From assembly GCF_009789675.1 (NCBI RefSeq), contig NZ_CP046914.1:1240001-1304000 (forward strand): a stretch of 64,000 nucleotides of DNA, read 5' to 3'. The DNA comes from Paraburkholderia acidisoli (GTDB lineage Bacteria; Pseudomonadota; Gammaproteobacteria; Burkholderiales; Burkholderiaceae). Position numbers and translations under genes: made by a program. Shown piece after piece: positions 1 through 8,748 of the stretch. The notes under the pieces were generated by a model. It ran no database searches, was not told the DNA's origin, and was given only the letters and a program-made list of their open reading frames with translations. Every line of letters starts with the position of its first letter. Position 1 is the first letter of the stretch.

Positions 1-1
1 C

Positions 2-70
2 GAGGAGATCGCGCCCGCGTTCAACACGCTCGCCGACGCCATCGACGCAACGTTGCCGGAATTTGCTTAG
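2..70 (+). CDS. C-terminal end of a gene cut by the window edge, possibly an aminotransferase
   Basis: Only the last 22 codons and a TAG stop are visible. The peptide is acidic and helical, ending AIDATLPEFA, which is compatible with the C-terminal helix of a fold-type I aminotransferase, but this is a weak resemblance. It runs towards the EamA-family permease on the other strand (16 bp apart). A link to phosphonate use is possible from the neighbours, but cannot be shown from this fragment. Confidence 0.4.
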   Translation, partial: EEIAPAFNTLADAIDATLPEFA

Positions 71-85
71 TGCAACCAGGTAAGT

Positions 86-922
86 TCAAAGCCGGATCAA
101 CACCGCGCCGCACGTCACGAGCGCGCACGCGATCATGCGGCGCGCCGTGAGTTTTTCGTGCATGAAGAGCCAGCCGATCAGCACCGCGAAAATCGACGAA
201 AGCTCGCGCAATGCGGACACCGTCGCGATCGGCAAATAACGGAACGCTTCGATCACGAGGCAATACGCGCTCAGCGCGAGCAGGCCCGCGATCATGCCGC
301 GCGCGGCGTTCGACTTCGAGGCGAACATCTGCGCCACGCCGCCGCGCAGCTTGCACACGATGATGAATTGCGGCACGTTCCAGAGCAGATACACCCACAT
401 GATGTAACTCAGCGCGTTGCCCGCGAGGCGCGCACCGAGTCCGTCGATGACCGAGTACACGGCGATGAACAAGCCCGTGAGGAGCGCATACGGCACGCTT
501 TCGCCGGAAAAGCGCATGCCGCGCCGGAACGCCAGCGACATGATGCCGAGCGAGACCAGCGCGACGCCCGAAGCCGCGAGCGGGCGCATCGCTTCGTGCG
601 CGAACGCGAATGCGCCTGCGAACACGAGGAGCGGCGAAAGCCCGCGCGCGATCGGGTAGATTTGCCCGAAGTCGCCGCTGCGGTACGCGCGTATCAGCGT
701 GAAGCAATAAGCCAGTTCCAGTACCGCTGAAGCCGCGATATACGGCCAGCTTTCGGGCGCGGGCAGCGGCAGCACGCACACGCCGACCGCGCTCACGGCA
801 AGGTACGGAATGGAGAACATGCCGAGCAGCCAGAGACGGTCGCCGGAGAGATGCAGAAAGGCGTTCCAGCTCGCGTGCATGAGCGCCGAGAGCAGGACCA
901 GCGAAACGACGAAGCTTGCCAT
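86..922 (-). CDS. EamA/DMT-family membrane permease of the phosphonate-associated type
   Basis: A 278-residue protein made almost entirely of hydrophobic segments, about ten in two repeated halves, as in EamA (DUF6) drug/metabolite transporters. Basic residues near the C-terminus (MHEKLTARRM) resemble the end of each EamA repeat. A subfamily known as the phosphonate-utilisation-associated putative membrane protein is typically encoded beside phn genes, and here phnE lies 144 bp upstream on the same strand. I infer inner-membrane transport or export of a phosphonate-related metabolite; the substrate is unknown. It may share the phn transcript, although a 12-bp inverted repeat lies in the gap. 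Confidence 0.8.
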   Translation of the reverse strand: MASFVVSLVLLSALMHASWNAFLHLSGDRLWLLGMFSIPYLAVSAVGVCVLPLPAPESWPYIAASAVLELAYCFTLIRAYRSGDFGQIYPIARGLSPLLVFAGAFAFAHEAMRPLAASGVALVSLGIMSLAFRRGMRFSGESVPYALLTGLFIAVYSVIDGLGARLAGNALSYIMWVYLLWNVPQFIIVCKLRGGVAQMFASKSNAARGMIAGLLALSAYCLVIEAFRYLPIATVSALRELSSIFAVLIGWLFMHEKLTARRMIACALVTCGAVLIRL

Positions 923-992
923 CGGGATTGCTGAGGGTAGAGATGGAAAGCGTTCGATTATTCCAGCGAATGCTTCGGGAAGCGAAGGATTT

Positions 993-1042
993 CGCGCGAG
1001 CCGGAGTGAGTTTTTCTAACTTTTTTCTAACCGGCTCGCGCG
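993..1042. repeat. 12-bp perfect inverted repeat with T-rich loop between phnE and the permease gene
   Basis: CGCGCGAGCCGG (993-1004) and CCGGCTCGCGCG (1031-1042) are exact reverse complements around a 26-nt loop. The loop holds two direct copies of TTTTTCTAAC (1011-1020, and 1022-1031 with one extra T before it). No T-run follows the stem on the minus strand, so it is not a classic terminator. It could limit read-through or protect the 3' end of the phnCDE message. Confidence 0.55.
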
Positions 1043-1066
1043 GAGTGACGGAGTGAGTATGGCGCG

Positions 1067-2011
1067 TTAGATCACGCGTGCACGCAGTCTCGCGGAGACG
1101 AGGTCGATAGCCGTGACCACGACGATCACCATGATGAGCACCGCGCAGGTTTGCTGATAGTCGAACGAGCGGATCTCTTCGTACAGCACCACGCCGATCC
1201 CGCCCGCGCCCACCATGCCCACCACCATCGCCGAGCGCACGTTCGACTCGAAACGATAGAGCGCGAACGAGATCCACAGCGGCAAGACTTGCGGCAGCAC
1301 GCCATAGACGATCTCGTCGAGCGGCGAGGCGCCGGTGGCGCGCACGCCTTCCACGGGCCGCGGGTCGATGGCTTCCACGGCTTCGGCAAAGAGCTTCGCG
1401 AGCACGCCCGTGGTGTGCACCCAGAGCGCCAGCACACCCGCGAACGGCCCGAGTCCCACGGCCACGATGAACAGCATCGCGAACACCATTTCGTTGATGG
1501 CGCGGCACGCGTCCATCAAGCGGCGCACGGGATGCAGCACCCACGCGGGCGCGAGATTGTGCGCCGACATCAAGCCGAACGGCACCGCGCAGACGATGGC
1601 CAGCGCCGTGCCCCACATCGCCACCGCGAGCGTCACCCACATTTCATGCACGTAGGTGCGCCACTCGCTGAAGTCGGGCGGGAAGAAGCCGCGCGCGAAC
1701 GTGCCCATGTTCGCGGAGTCGGAGAACAGATCGAGCGGCCGCATGTCCGCGCCGTGCCAGGCAAAGCCGAGCATCGCGAACACGATCGCCCAGAGCAGCA
1801 GCGAAGACCAGCTGCGCTTCGGCCCGGCTTCCAGCGGCTTCGGTGCGGCTGACGGTGCGCTCGCGGCCACCGGCGCACTCGTCGCGGCAGATGCCGTGAC
1901 CGCAGCCGCAGGAGTGACCGCAGCGGGCGTCACGTGCGCGTCCGGCACAGGCTGCCCCGAGCCTTCGCCGTGCGCCACAACGCGTGTGCTGTCGAAGTCC
2001 ATTGCGCCCAT
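1067..2011 (-). CDS. phnE: phosphonate ABC transporter permease PhnE
   Basis: A 314-residue inner-membrane permease of the PhnE family, the channel subunit for phosphonate uptake. The first 70 or so residues are Ala/Pro/Val-rich and low in complexity. A transmembrane segment follows ([15 protein letters not shown]), and then the conserved core with five to six more segments. The EAA-type coupling loop is visible as [21 protein letters not shown], followed by the PhnE-typical [18 protein letters not shown]. Its ATG overlaps the phnD stop (TAATG), so the two are translationally coupled. The same phase stays open much further upstream, but that part overlaps phnD. The long N-terminal extension is unusual and its role is unknown. 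Confidence 0.93.
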   Translation of the reverse strand: MGAMDFDSTRVVAHGEGSGQPVPDAHVTPAAVTPAAAVTASAATSAPVAASAPSAAPKPLEAGPKRSWSSLLLWAIVFAMLGFAWHGADMRPLDLFSDSANMGTFARGFFPPDFSEWRTYVHEMWVTLAVAMWGTALAIVCAVPFGLMSAHNLAPAWVLHPVRRLMDACRAINEMVFAMLFIVAVGLGPFAGVLALWVHTTGVLAKLFAEAVEAIDPRPVEGVRATGASPLDEIVYGVLPQVLPLWISFALYRFESNVRSAMVVGMVGAGGIGVVLYEEIRSFDYQQTCAVLIMVIVVVTAIDLVSARLRARVI

Positions 2012-2997
2012 TACGGTTTCGCGGGCGCGCCGAGCGCACCGATCTTCGCGTCGATGGCCGCGATCTGGCTCTTGCGGTCGTCGTCGGAGAGATGCGTGTC
2101 CGCGGCGATCTTTTCTTTTTGCTGGAACAGTGCGACCTGACGGATCGGCAGCAACTGTGCGTCGCTGGACGCGGCGAAGCCCGCGTAACCCGTGATGTTC
2201 GCCATCACCGCTTTTTCCTTCGGGTCGGTCTTCGCGTAGTGCGTGAAGAAGTCGAGCAGCTTCTGCTTCGTCGCAGCAGGCAGATCCTTGCGCCACACGA
2301 GCGGATCGGACGGAATCAACGGCGAGGTCCAGAGCACGCGCACCTGCGCGAACTTGTCCGGATGCTTCTGCTTGAGCGTGGCAAGCTCGATGGTGTTGTT
2401 GGTCGCGATATCGACCTTGTTGTTGACCACGGCGAGCAGATTCGCTTCGTGGCTCGACGGCAGCACGGTCTTGAACGTGGAAGCGTTCACCGACATACCG
2501 TGTTGCGCGAACAGGTAGTAGCCCGGAATCAGCGTGCCAGAGGTCGAGTTCGGATCGCCCCAGCCGAGCGTGAGATCCTTGGGATGCTTGAACACGTCGT
2601 CGAGCGTTTTCACCGGGCTGTTGACGTTGGTGATGAGCACCGACTTGTAGCCCGCGTCGCCGTTCGCGTAGAGCACCTTCGCGAACACTTCGCCGTTCGA
2701 GCGGTCCACGGCTTCCATGGCCGAGGCATTGCCGAAATAGCCGATCTGCACCTTGTTGAAGCGCATCGCTTCGATAATGCCGGCATAGTCGGTGGCGAAG
2801 AATGCCTTCACGCTCAGGCCGGTCTGGCGGTTCATATCGTCGATGAACGGTTGCCAGCGTTGTTTGAGCACCGCCGACGTATCCGTCGAAATGATGCCGA
2901 AGTTGATGTCTTCCGCGTGCGCGGCCGAGGTGCCGAGCGCTGCGAACGCGACGGCGCCGGCGGCGCACCAGGAAAGCATGGAACGAAGCAGTTTCAT
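2011..2997 (-). CDS. phnD: phosphonate ABC transporter periplasmic binding protein PhnD
   Basis: A 328-residue solute-binding protein with a signal peptide (positive MKLLR start, hydrophobic core, cleavage likely after AHA at about residue 28). The mature part begins [10 protein letters not shown], matching the start of PhnD/phosphate-phosphonate binding proteins. Family features include [16 protein letters not shown], a segment scanning [11 protein letters not shown] for the ligand cleft, and [18 protein letters not shown]. It captures phosphonates in the periplasm and delivers them to PhnE. It lies 45 bp from phnC and overlaps phnE by one base. Confidence 0.95.
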   Translation of the reverse strand: MKLLRSMLSWCAAGAVAFAALGTSAAHAEDINFGIISTDTSAVLKQRWQPFIDDMNRQTGLSVKAFFATDYAGIIEAMRFNKVQIGYFGNASAMEAVDRSNGEVFAKVLYANGDAGYKSVLITNVNSPVKTLDDVFKHPKDLTLGWGDPNSTSGTLIPGYYLFAQHGMSVNASTFKTVLPSSHEANLLAVVNNKVDIATNNTIELATLKQKHPDKFAQVRVLWTSPLIPSDPLVWRKDLPAATKQKLLDFFTHYAKTDPKEKAVMANITGYAGFAASSDAQLLPIRQVALFQQKEKIAADTHLSDDDRKSQIAAIDAKIGALGAPAKP

Positions 2998-3042
2998 GTG
3001 AGGCGGTCCGTGGTGAGATGAACGTTAGAACTACGGAATAAC

Positions 3043-3882
3043 TCAGGCTGCGCGCGGCTGGGCGCCGAACCGTTGCGACGAGGCAGCCTTCGCGTTGGGT
3101 TCGAGCAGTTCGCGCGCGGTGCTGCCGTAAAGCTGTTGCAGGAGCGTGGGCGTGAGCGCGGCGGAGGCGCCGTCGTACACCACGCGCCCGTCGCGCAGCG
3201 CGACCGTGCGCGGGCAATACTGCATGGCGATATCCACTTGATGCAGCGACACCACGACCGTCATGCCGTGCTCGCGATTGAGCATGCGCAGCATGTCCAT
3301 CACGCGGCGCGACGACTCGGGGTCGAGCGACGCGATCGGTTCGTCGGCGAGAATCAGGCGCGCGCGCTGCACGAGCGCACGCGCCAGCGCGGCGCGCTGC
3401 TGCTGGCCGCCCGAGAGATTCGCGGCGCGCATCGCGGCTTTATGGGCGATGCCCACTTCGCCGAGCGCGGCCACCGCGAGTTCGCGCTCCGCCTGCGGAA
3501 AGCGGCCAATCAAGCGGCGCCACAACGGCATGCGCGAGAGTGCGCCAATCAGCACATTGGTTTCCACCGTGAGCCGATGCACGAGATTGAACTGCTGAAA
3601 CACGAAGCCGATGTCGCGGCGAATGCGCCGCACTTCGCGCACGATACGGCCGTCCTGCTGGATCGGGCGGCCGAGAATCTCGATGCGCGAAGGCTGCGGG
3701 TCGGAAGGCGTGAAGCCCGCGATATGACGCAGCAGCGTCGACTTGCCCGAGCCCGACGCGCCGATCAGCGCGACCATCTCGCCGGTGCCGACACGCAGGT
3801 TGATTTCGTCGAGTGCCTTGCGTCCGCCGTCGAAACTCTTCGACAAACGTTCGATGCGAATGGCGTCCATGACAGCGTTCAT
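3043..3882 (-). CDS. phnC: phosphonate ABC transporter ATP-binding protein PhnC
   Basis: A 279-residue ABC ATPase. The Walker A motif GASGSGKST lies at about residues 40-48, the signature LSGGQQQR at about 155, Walker [14 protein letters not shown] at about 175-187, and the switch His in VVSLHQVD. The subfamily is PhnC, as shown by order (phnC-phnD-phnE) and by the VLIGALSR and RFPQAERE region. It powers phosphonate import at the cytoplasmic face. Two in-frame ATGs exist (MNAVM); the first is used here. It is the first gene of the operon; a possible Pho box lies about 140 bp upstream. Confidence 0.95.
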   Translation of the reverse strand: MNAVMDAIRIERLSKSFDGGRKALDEINLRVGTGEMVALIGASGSGKSTLLRHIAGFTPSDPQPSRIEILGRPIQQDGRIVREVRRIRRDIGFVFQQFNLVHRLTVETNVLIGALSRMPLWRRLIGRFPQAERELAVAALGEVGIAHKAAMRAANLSGGQQQRAALARALVQRARLILADEPIASLDPESSRRVMDMLRMLNREHGMTVVVSLHQVDIAMQYCPRTVALRDGRVVYDGASAALTPTLLQQLYGSTARELLEPNAKAASSQRFGAQPRAA

Positions 3883-4020
3883 AACAATCCGTCGCGGTTG
3901 AAGTCGAAGTCATTCTAGAAAGCGACTGTGACGTTTGAGTGAAGGTAGCGACGTCTAGACGACTATATGTTTTGGTCGGCAATAAAGTTGACGATAACGG
4001 TGCACGCAACGCTTCGCGAT

Positions 4021-4038
4021 ATGACAGGCGCGTGACGA
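4021..4038 (-). promoter_or_regulatory. possible Pho box upstream of phnCDE
   Basis: On the minus strand the site reads TCGTCAC-GCGC-CTGTCAT. The PhoB consensus is two direct CTGTCAT repeats with an 11-nt period. One half is exact, the other matches four of seven bases, and the period is exactly 11. It points towards phnC, whose start is at 3882. Control of phosphonate uptake genes by PhoB is established in other bacteria. The site itself is only a pattern match. Confidence 0.4.
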
Positions 4039-4081
4039 AAAATACGTGTCATGCGCAACGTCATGGGAAGCGGATATATTG

Positions 4082-5218
4082 ATGAACATTGCGCGTGCTG
4101 TCCCTGGTTTCACTGACTTATTGCTGACTTATTGTCGACAGCCGCGCCCCGAGTACGCCGAGTCCATCACAATGAGACGCATGCGCCAGGCACTGAGCTT
4201 CCTGCCCGACAGCTTTGCCGAATACGAGGACCTCAAGTCGATCCTCGACGCCGGCGCGCGCTGGTTCGACATCCGCAGCGCGGGCGAAGTCGAAGTGCGC
4301 GGGCGCGCGTTCTCGCTCTACGTGGCGGCGATCGGTTCGCGCGATCCGGCCGCGCCGGCAATCGGTTTCTTCGGCGGCATACACGGGCTCGAACGTATCG
4401 GCTCGCAACTCGTGCTCGATTACATGCGCGCGCTCGTGGGCCGGCTCGCGTGGGACGAAATGCTGATGCGTCAGCTCGAAAGCGTGCGTATCGTGCTCGC
4501 GCCCATTCTCAATCCCGGCGGCATGTGGCTGGCCACGCGCGCGAATCCGAACGGCGTGGACCTCATGCGCAACGCGCCGCAAGACGCCGACGAACGCGTG
4601 CCATTTCTCGCGGGCGGCCAGCGCGTGGGATCGTGGTTGCCGTGGTATCGCGGACAACGCGGCGCGGCCATGGAAGTGGAAGCGAATGCGCTGCTCGATA
4701 TCGTCGCCGAAGAACTCGCGCCGCGCCCGCTTTCGTTCGCGCTCGACTGTCACTCGGGTTACGGCTGGAGCGACAGCATCTGGTTTCCGTATGCGCGCAC
4801 GCGGCGCCTGATGCGTCACCTGCCGGAAATGTACGTGCTCAAGACAATGTTCGAGCGCGCGCATCCGCATCACGGCTATACGTTCGAGCCGCAGAGTCAT
4901 CAATATTTGTTGCACGGCGATCTGTGGGATTGCGCGTACGATCGCGCGCCGCCGGGTCATATCTTTTTGCCGCTCACGCTCGAACTCGGTTCGTGGTTGT
5001 GGATCAAGAAGAACCCGCGTCAACTGTTTTCACGCCAGGGCATGTTCAATCCGGTGATGCAGCATCGCACCGCGCGCGTGCTGCGCCGTCACGCGAACCT
5101 GTTCGAATTCCTCACGCGCGCCGCGTACTCCGCGCCGCGCTGGCTACCCGAAGGCGTGACGCGTGACCAGGTGCTGCAAAGCGCGATCGGGCATTGGTAT
5201 CGCAGCGCAGGCGCGTGA
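4082..5218 (+). CDS. M14-like zinc carboxypeptidase family protein
   Basis: A 378-residue protein of the M14/DUF2817 zinc-carboxypeptidase type. The metal-binding pattern is visible: His and Glu in GGIHGLERIG, the substrate-binding ILNPGGMWLATRANPNGVDL region, and the later metal His in LDCHSGYGWSD. The second half (LTLELGSWLWIKKNP) contains a plausible catalytic Glu. No signal peptide is obvious, so it is probably cytoplasmic. The start at 4082 has a GGAAGCGG sequence about 10 bases upstream; an earlier in-frame start (4046) and a later ATG (4171) are alternatives. The stop overlaps the next start (TGATG). The substrate is unknown. Confidence 0.8.
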   Translation: MNIARAVPGFTDLLLTYCRQPRPEYAESITMRRMRQALSFLPDSFAEYEDLKSILDAGARWFDIRSAGEVEVRGRAFSLYVAAIGSRDPAAPAIGFFGGIHGLERIGSQLVLDYMRALVGRLAWDEMLMRQLESVRIVLAPILNPGGMWLATRANPNGVDLMRNAPQDADERVPFLAGGQRVGSWLPWYRGQRGAAMEVEANALLDIVAEELAPRPLSFALDCHSGYGWSDSIWFPYARTRRLMRHLPEMYVLKTMFERAHPHHGYTFEPQSHQYLLHGDLWDCAYDRAPPGHIFLPLTLELGSWLWIKKNPRQLFSRQGMFNPVMQHRTARVLRRHANLFEFLTRAAYSAPRWLPEGVTRDQVLQSAIGHWYRSAGA

Positions 5219-6000
5219 TGAACGAGACGCGCGACCACACATCATCGCCATGGATCCTGTTGCGCGGCTTGACGCGCGAATCGCGTCACTGGGGCGCATT
5301 CGCCGCGTTGCTGGCGGCGCGCGATGGTGTGGTGCCGATCGATTTGCCGGGCAACGGCACGCAGGCGCACTCGCCTTCGCCGCTAAACGTGGAGGATTAC
5401 GTCGATGCGATCCGTGCCGAAGCGCTGCGTCAAAACGTGCGCGCGCCGTATCGCGTGCTCGCGATGTCGTTGGGCGGCATGGTGGCCACGGCGTGGGCGT
5501 TGCGCTATCCGCACGACATCGCGCGACTCGTGCTGGTGAATACGAGCCTGCGCCCGTATAGCCGTGCGCCGGAGCGCTTGCGGCCTTCGGCATGGCGCGC
5601 GTTGTTGCGCGTCGCGCGGCATTGGCCGGCGCGAGACGGCGACGACCTTGCCGAAACGCTGATCCACGGCCTTACCTGCGCGCGCCGCGACACGCTCGCC
5701 GCCGACCTCGACGCGTGGCGCGAGATACGCGCGAGCGCGCCCGTGAGCCGCGCGAACGCGTTGCGCCAGTTGGCGGCGGCCGCGCGTTACGCCGCGCGCG
5801 GCGTGCCGGCATGCGACGTGCTGATCGTCTCGTCGAAATCGGACCGGCTCGTGAATCCGGTCTGTTCGGCACGGCTCGCGCGCGCCTGGAACGCGTCGCA
5901 CGTCGAGCATCCATGGGCGGGGCACGACCTGCCGCACGACGACCCGCAGTGGCTCGCGGCGGCGCTCGGCGTGGATGCCGATACGACCCGCCGCGCCTGA
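5218..6000 (+). CDS. alpha/beta hydrolase
   Basis: A 260-residue alpha/beta hydrolase. Visible are an early PWILLRGLTRESRHWG oxyanion region, the nucleophile elbow AMSLGGM with the catalytic Ser, an acidic residue in SSKSDRLVNP, and the catalytic His in WAGHDLPHDD near the C-terminus. Its ATG overlaps the stop of the carboxypeptidase-like gene by one base, so the two are coupled and may act on the same compound. No signal peptide is seen. The substrate cannot be assigned. Confidence 0.85.
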   Translation: MNETRDHTSSPWILLRGLTRESRHWGAFAALLAARDGVVPIDLPGNGTQAHSPSPLNVEDYVDAIRAEALRQNVRAPYRVLAMSLGGMVATAWALRYPHDIARLVLVNTSLRPYSRAPERLRPSAWRALLRVARHWPARDGDDLAETLIHGLTCARRDTLAADLDAWREIRASAPVSRANALRQLAAAARYAARGVPACDVLIVSSKSDRLVNPVCSARLARAWNASHVEHPWAGHDLPHDDPQWLAAALGVDADTTRRA

Positions 6001-6016
6001 GCGCGCGCCTGTCGTT

Positions 6017-6038
6017 TGGGGCACGATTGCCCCATAAT
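6017..6038 (+). promoter_or_regulatory. hairpin overlapping a -10-like element upstream of selD
   Basis: TGGGGCA (6017-6023) and TGCCCCA (6028-6034) form a perfect 7-bp stem with a CGAT loop, and the second arm runs into CATAAT (6033-6038), a five-of-six match to the -10 hexamer. The selD ATG is 37 bp downstream. The palindrome could be an operator over the promoter. No good -35 hexamer is visible. Confidence 0.35.
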
Positions 6039-6074
6039 ACGCATCAATCCGGCACTTTCAGGACGTTTCCGAAC

Positions 6075-7142
6075 ATGAACGACATTCCCGCCATTGGCGC
6101 GGCCGTTCCGCGTCTCACGAGCCTTTCGCACGGGGGCGGTTGCGGCTGCAAGATCGCGCCGGGCGTGCTCTCCACGCTGCTCGCGCGCGCCACGCCGCTG
6201 ACCGCCGCGTTCCCGAACCTGCTGGTCGGTACCGAAACCGCCGACGACGCCGCGGTCTACAAGCTCAACGACGAGCAGGCGATCGTCGCGACCACCGACT
6301 TCTTCATGCCGATCGTCGACGACCCGTACGACTTTGGCCGTATCGCCGCGACCAACGCGCTCTCCGACGTCTACGCCATGGGCGGCAAGCCGATTCTCGC
6401 GCTCGCGCTCGTGGGCATGCCCATCAACGTATTGCCGCACGACGTGATCGCGCAGGTGTTGCGCGGCGGCGAGGACGTGTGCGCGGCGGCGGGCATTCCG
6501 GTCGCGGGCGGCCATTCGATCGATTCGGTCGAACCGATCTACGGGCTCGCGGCCATCGGCATCGTGCATCCCGAGCGCGTGAAGCGCAATGCCTCCGCGC
6601 GTGCGGGCGACGTGCTCGTGCTCGGCAAGCCGCTTGGTGTGGGCGTGCTCTCGGCGGCGCTCAAGAAAGAGCTACTCGGCGACGCGGGTTACCAGGCGAT
6701 GGTTGCGGCCGCAACCTTGCTCAACACGCCGGGCGCGGCGCTCGGCGAACTGCCCGGCGTGCACGCGATGACCGACGTCACCGGTTTCGGCCTGCTCGGC
6801 CACACGCTCGAAATCGCGCGCGGCGCGAATCTCACCGCACGGGTGCGTTACGCCGATCTGCCGTGGCTGCCGGGCGTGCAGAAGTTCGTGGACGAAGGCG
6901 TGTACACAGGCGCCTCGGGCCGCAACTGGACCTCGTATGGCGAGGCCGTCCAGCTCGCGCCCACGCTGCCAGAAAGCGCGCGCACCTTGCTCACCGACCC
7001 GCAAACCTCGGGCGGTCTGCTCGTGGCGTGCGCGCCCGAAAGCGTGAACGACGTGCTGGCGATCTTCCGCACCGAAGGCTTCGCTGAGGCACGTGTGATT
7101 GGCGAGCTGGCCGAAGGCGCCGCGCGCGTCGACGTGCTATGA
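6075..7142 (+). CDS. selD: selenide, water dikinase SelD
   Basis: A 355-residue selenophosphate synthetase, which converts selenide and ATP into selenophosphate, the selenium donor for selenocysteine and 2-selenouridine tRNA. The N-terminal glycine-rich loop with the catalytic Cys/Lys pair is visible (HGGGCGCKIAPGVL), as are AIVATTDFFMPIVDDPYDFGRIAATNALSD in pieces typical of the AIR-synthase-like fold, and the C-terminal DPQTSGGLLVA. The active-site residue is Cys, not selenocysteine. The ATG at 6075 follows a weak GGACG. The next gene starts four bases before its stop (ATGA). No selA, selB or mnmH is in the window. Confidence 0.97.
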   Translation: MNDIPAIGAAVPRLTSLSHGGGCGCKIAPGVLSTLLARATPLTAAFPNLLVGTETADDAAVYKLNDEQAIVATTDFFMPIVDDPYDFGRIAATNALSDVYAMGGKPILALALVGMPINVLPHDVIAQVLRGGEDVCAAAGIPVAGGHSIDSVEPIYGLAAIGIVHPERVKRNASARAGDVLVLGKPLGVGVLSAALKKELLGDAGYQAMVAAATLLNTPGAALGELPGVHAMTDVTGFGLLGHTLEIARGANLTARVRYADLPWLPGVQKFVDEGVYTGASGRNWTSYGEAVQLAPTLPESARTLLTDPQTSGGLLVACAPESVNDVLAIFRTEGFAEARVIGELAEGAARVDVL

Positions 7143-8044
7143 GCGCGGAGTCGCCGAAAGCCATTTTCTACGCGCTCGCCGCGAACCTGGGCATCGCGAT
7201 CATCAAGTTCGCGGCGGCCGCGTTCACGGGCTCGGGGTCGATGTTCGCCGAGGCCATTCACTCCACGGCCGACTGCGGCAATCAGCTGTTGCTGCTGCTC
7301 GGCTTGCGTCAGTCCCGCGAACCGCCCACGCCGCTGCACCCAATGGGCACGGGACGCGCGATCAACTTCTACTCGCTGCTGGTGGCGCTGCTGCTGTTTT
7401 TCGTGGGCGGCGCGTTCTCGGTGTACGAGGGCATTCACCGGCTGATCGCGCGCGAGCCGCTGCAATACGTTTATATCGCGTTGGGCGTGCTCGGCATTTC
7501 GGTCGTGCTCGAAGCGCTCTCTTTGTACGGCGCGATGCGCGAGATTCGTGCGGGGACGCCGAACAAATCGCTGTGGCGCTGGTTTCGCGAAACGCGCGAC
7601 TCCGACCTGCTCGTTGTGGCGGGCGAAGACATCGCGGCGCTCGCCGGTTTGGCCATTGCGTTCGTTGCCGTGCTGCTCACCGTGATCACGGGCAATCCCG
7701 TGTGGGACGCGTGCGGTTCGATCGCCATCGGCATCTTGCTGATGCTGATCGCGCTGCTGGTTGCGCGCGAAGTGAAGTCGATGATCGTGGGCGAATCTGC
7801 GAGCCCGGAGATGCGCCGCGAGATCGACGCTTTCCTGCGCGCGCGTCCCGAGATTCGCAGCATCATCAGCCTGATCACGCTGCAATGGGGCAAGGAAGTG
7901 ATGGTGGCGGTGCAGTGCGAGATGATCGATTACGACCATAGCCGCACGATGGTCGAAGCGATCAACGTGATCGAAGCCGATTTGCAGGCCCACTTTCCCG
8001 TGGTGCGCTGGGTGTTCTTCGAGCCGGACTTCGTGAATCGATAA
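7139..8044 (+). CDS. cation diffusion facilitator (CDF) family transporter
   Basis: A 301-residue inner-membrane protein with about six transmembrane segments. The CDF metal site is visible in the second helix as the HSTAD pattern (EAIHSTADCGNQ); a second candidate metal site lies in VVAGEDIAALAGL. The C-terminal 90 residues form the cytoplasmic domain (SPEMRREIDAFLRARPEI). Such proteins export divalent metals (Zn, Co, Fe, Mn) in exchange for protons; the metal cannot be told. It overlaps selD by four bases and is followed by a strong terminator, so selD and this gene are probably one transcript. Confidence 0.92.
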   Translation: MSAESPKAIFYALAANLGIAIIKFAAAAFTGSGSMFAEAIHSTADCGNQLLLLLGLRQSREPPTPLHPMGTGRAINFYSLLVALLLFFVGGAFSVYEGIHRLIAREPLQYVYIALGVLGISVVLEALSLYGAMREIRAGTPNKSLWRWFRETRDSDLLVVAGEDIAALAGLAIAFVAVLLTVITGNPVWDACGSIAIGILLMLIALLVAREVKSMIVGESASPEMRREIDAFLRARPEIRSIISLITLQWGKEVMVAVQCEMIDYDHSRTMVEAINVIEADLQAHFPVVRWVFFEPDFVNR

Positions 8045-8090
8045 AGTCGATAACGCGCGCCAATGCGGCTGTGTCACGCAGGCGGCATCC

Positions 8091-8131
8091 GCAAAAAGCC
8101 CGACGGCGTTCCGCACCGTCGGGCTTTTTGC
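8091..8131 (+). terminator. Rho-independent terminator after the CDF gene
   Basis: A 16-bp perfect stem GCAAAAAGCCCGACGG / CCGTCGGGCTTTTTGC (8091-8106 and 8116-8131) with a 9-nt loop, ending in a T-run. The A/T arms make it work in both directions. It closes the selD-CDF unit and also the minus-strand transcript coming from 8213. Confidence 0.92.
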
Positions 8132-8147
8132 TTCTGCGGGTCGTGCT

Positions 8148-8213
8148 TCAATGCCGGAACGGCGTCCACACCGGCGTGGTCGTGTCCCAGTGATCGAGTT
8201 CCGAAGATTTCAT
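8148..8213 (-). CDS. possible 21-residue small protein downstream of the DUF4148 gene
   Basis: A short open frame of 21 codons plus stop, beginning MKSSELDHWD and ending TPVWTPFRH, with two Trp and no hydrophobic segment. It has a clear ribosome binding site (AGGAGT, six bases before the ATG), and lies 52 bp after the DUF4148 gene on the same strand, just before the bidirectional terminator. The good RBS is the main support. I know no family for it. It could be a real peptide or a chance frame. Confidence 0.4.
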   Translation of the reverse strand: MKSSELDHWDTTTPVWTPFRH

Positions 8214-8265
8214 GATGGACTCCTGAATAATCGATAAATTCAATCGAACCGATAGCCTGGGAGAC

Positions 8266-8541
8266 TCAGTCGCCGGCGCGCGCCACGCTCGTGGCCTGCG
8301 CATGCCGCTCTTGCCGCGCGATGCGTTGCGCCTGCGTGCGGCCAATCAGGCTTTGCTCGGGGTAGCTCGTCTTGTTGAGCGAAGGCAGCGTGCCGTCGCG
8401 GTATGCGGCGACGAGTTCGGCCTTCACTTCAGCGCGCGTTTTCGGTGCGCCGTTGTCGGTGGATTGCGCGAATGCCGATGCGCTGGCGGCGAGCGAGAGG
8501 ACCAGCGTGGCGCCAATGGCGGTTGCGAGAGTGCGTTTCAT
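8266..8541 (-). CDS. DUF4148 domain small secreted protein
   Basis: A 91-residue protein with a signal peptide (KRTLATAIGATLVLSL, cleavage near AFAQ) and the DUF4148 core KTRAEVKAELVAAYRDGTLPS followed by YPEQSLIGR. The family is abundant and multicopy in Burkholderia and relatives and is of unknown function, presumably periplasmic. The start has AGGAG six bases upstream. It may be cotranscribed with the small frame at 8148-8213. Confidence 0.9.
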   Translation of the reverse strand: MKRTLATAIGATLVLSLAASASAFAQSTDNGAPKTRAEVKAELVAAYRDGTLPSLNKTSYPEQSLIGRTQAQRIARQERHAQATSVARAGD

Positions 8542-8674
8542 GATTTGCTCCTGTTATGGGTCGCCACGTGTGTGGCGCTGCGACAGGAGGAAATGTAGTC
8601 GCGAGTGAGTTCGCGATAAACCGCGCAATCGCGAAAGGAATTGTCGAAATTCCAGAACAATTCCCAAAAACGAC

Positions 8675-8713
8675 AAAGCCGCATCCGGGCAAAGTCTTGC
8701 TGGATGCGGCTTT
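8675..8713 (-). terminator. terminator for the minus-strand LysR gene
   Basis: AAAGCCGCATCC (8675-8686) pairs perfectly with GGATGCGGCTTT (8702-8713) around a 15-nt loop. On the minus strand the stem is followed by TGTCGTTTTT. It lies about 100 bp after the LysR stop and before the DUF4148 promoter. Confidence 0.75.
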
Positions 8714-8748
8714 CAGACGATTGACGCGTTGCTCGCGCCGCTCGTTTT

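Noticed and set aside
21..1640. A 539-codon minus-strand frame spanning the permease and phnE regions
   Set aside because: It runs across two well-supported genes in another phase and has an Arg/Ala-rich composition.
4048..4064. Two GTCAT repeats near the carboxypeptidase-like gene as a second Pho box
   Set aside because: The period is 12 rather than 11 and the flanks do not match the consensus.
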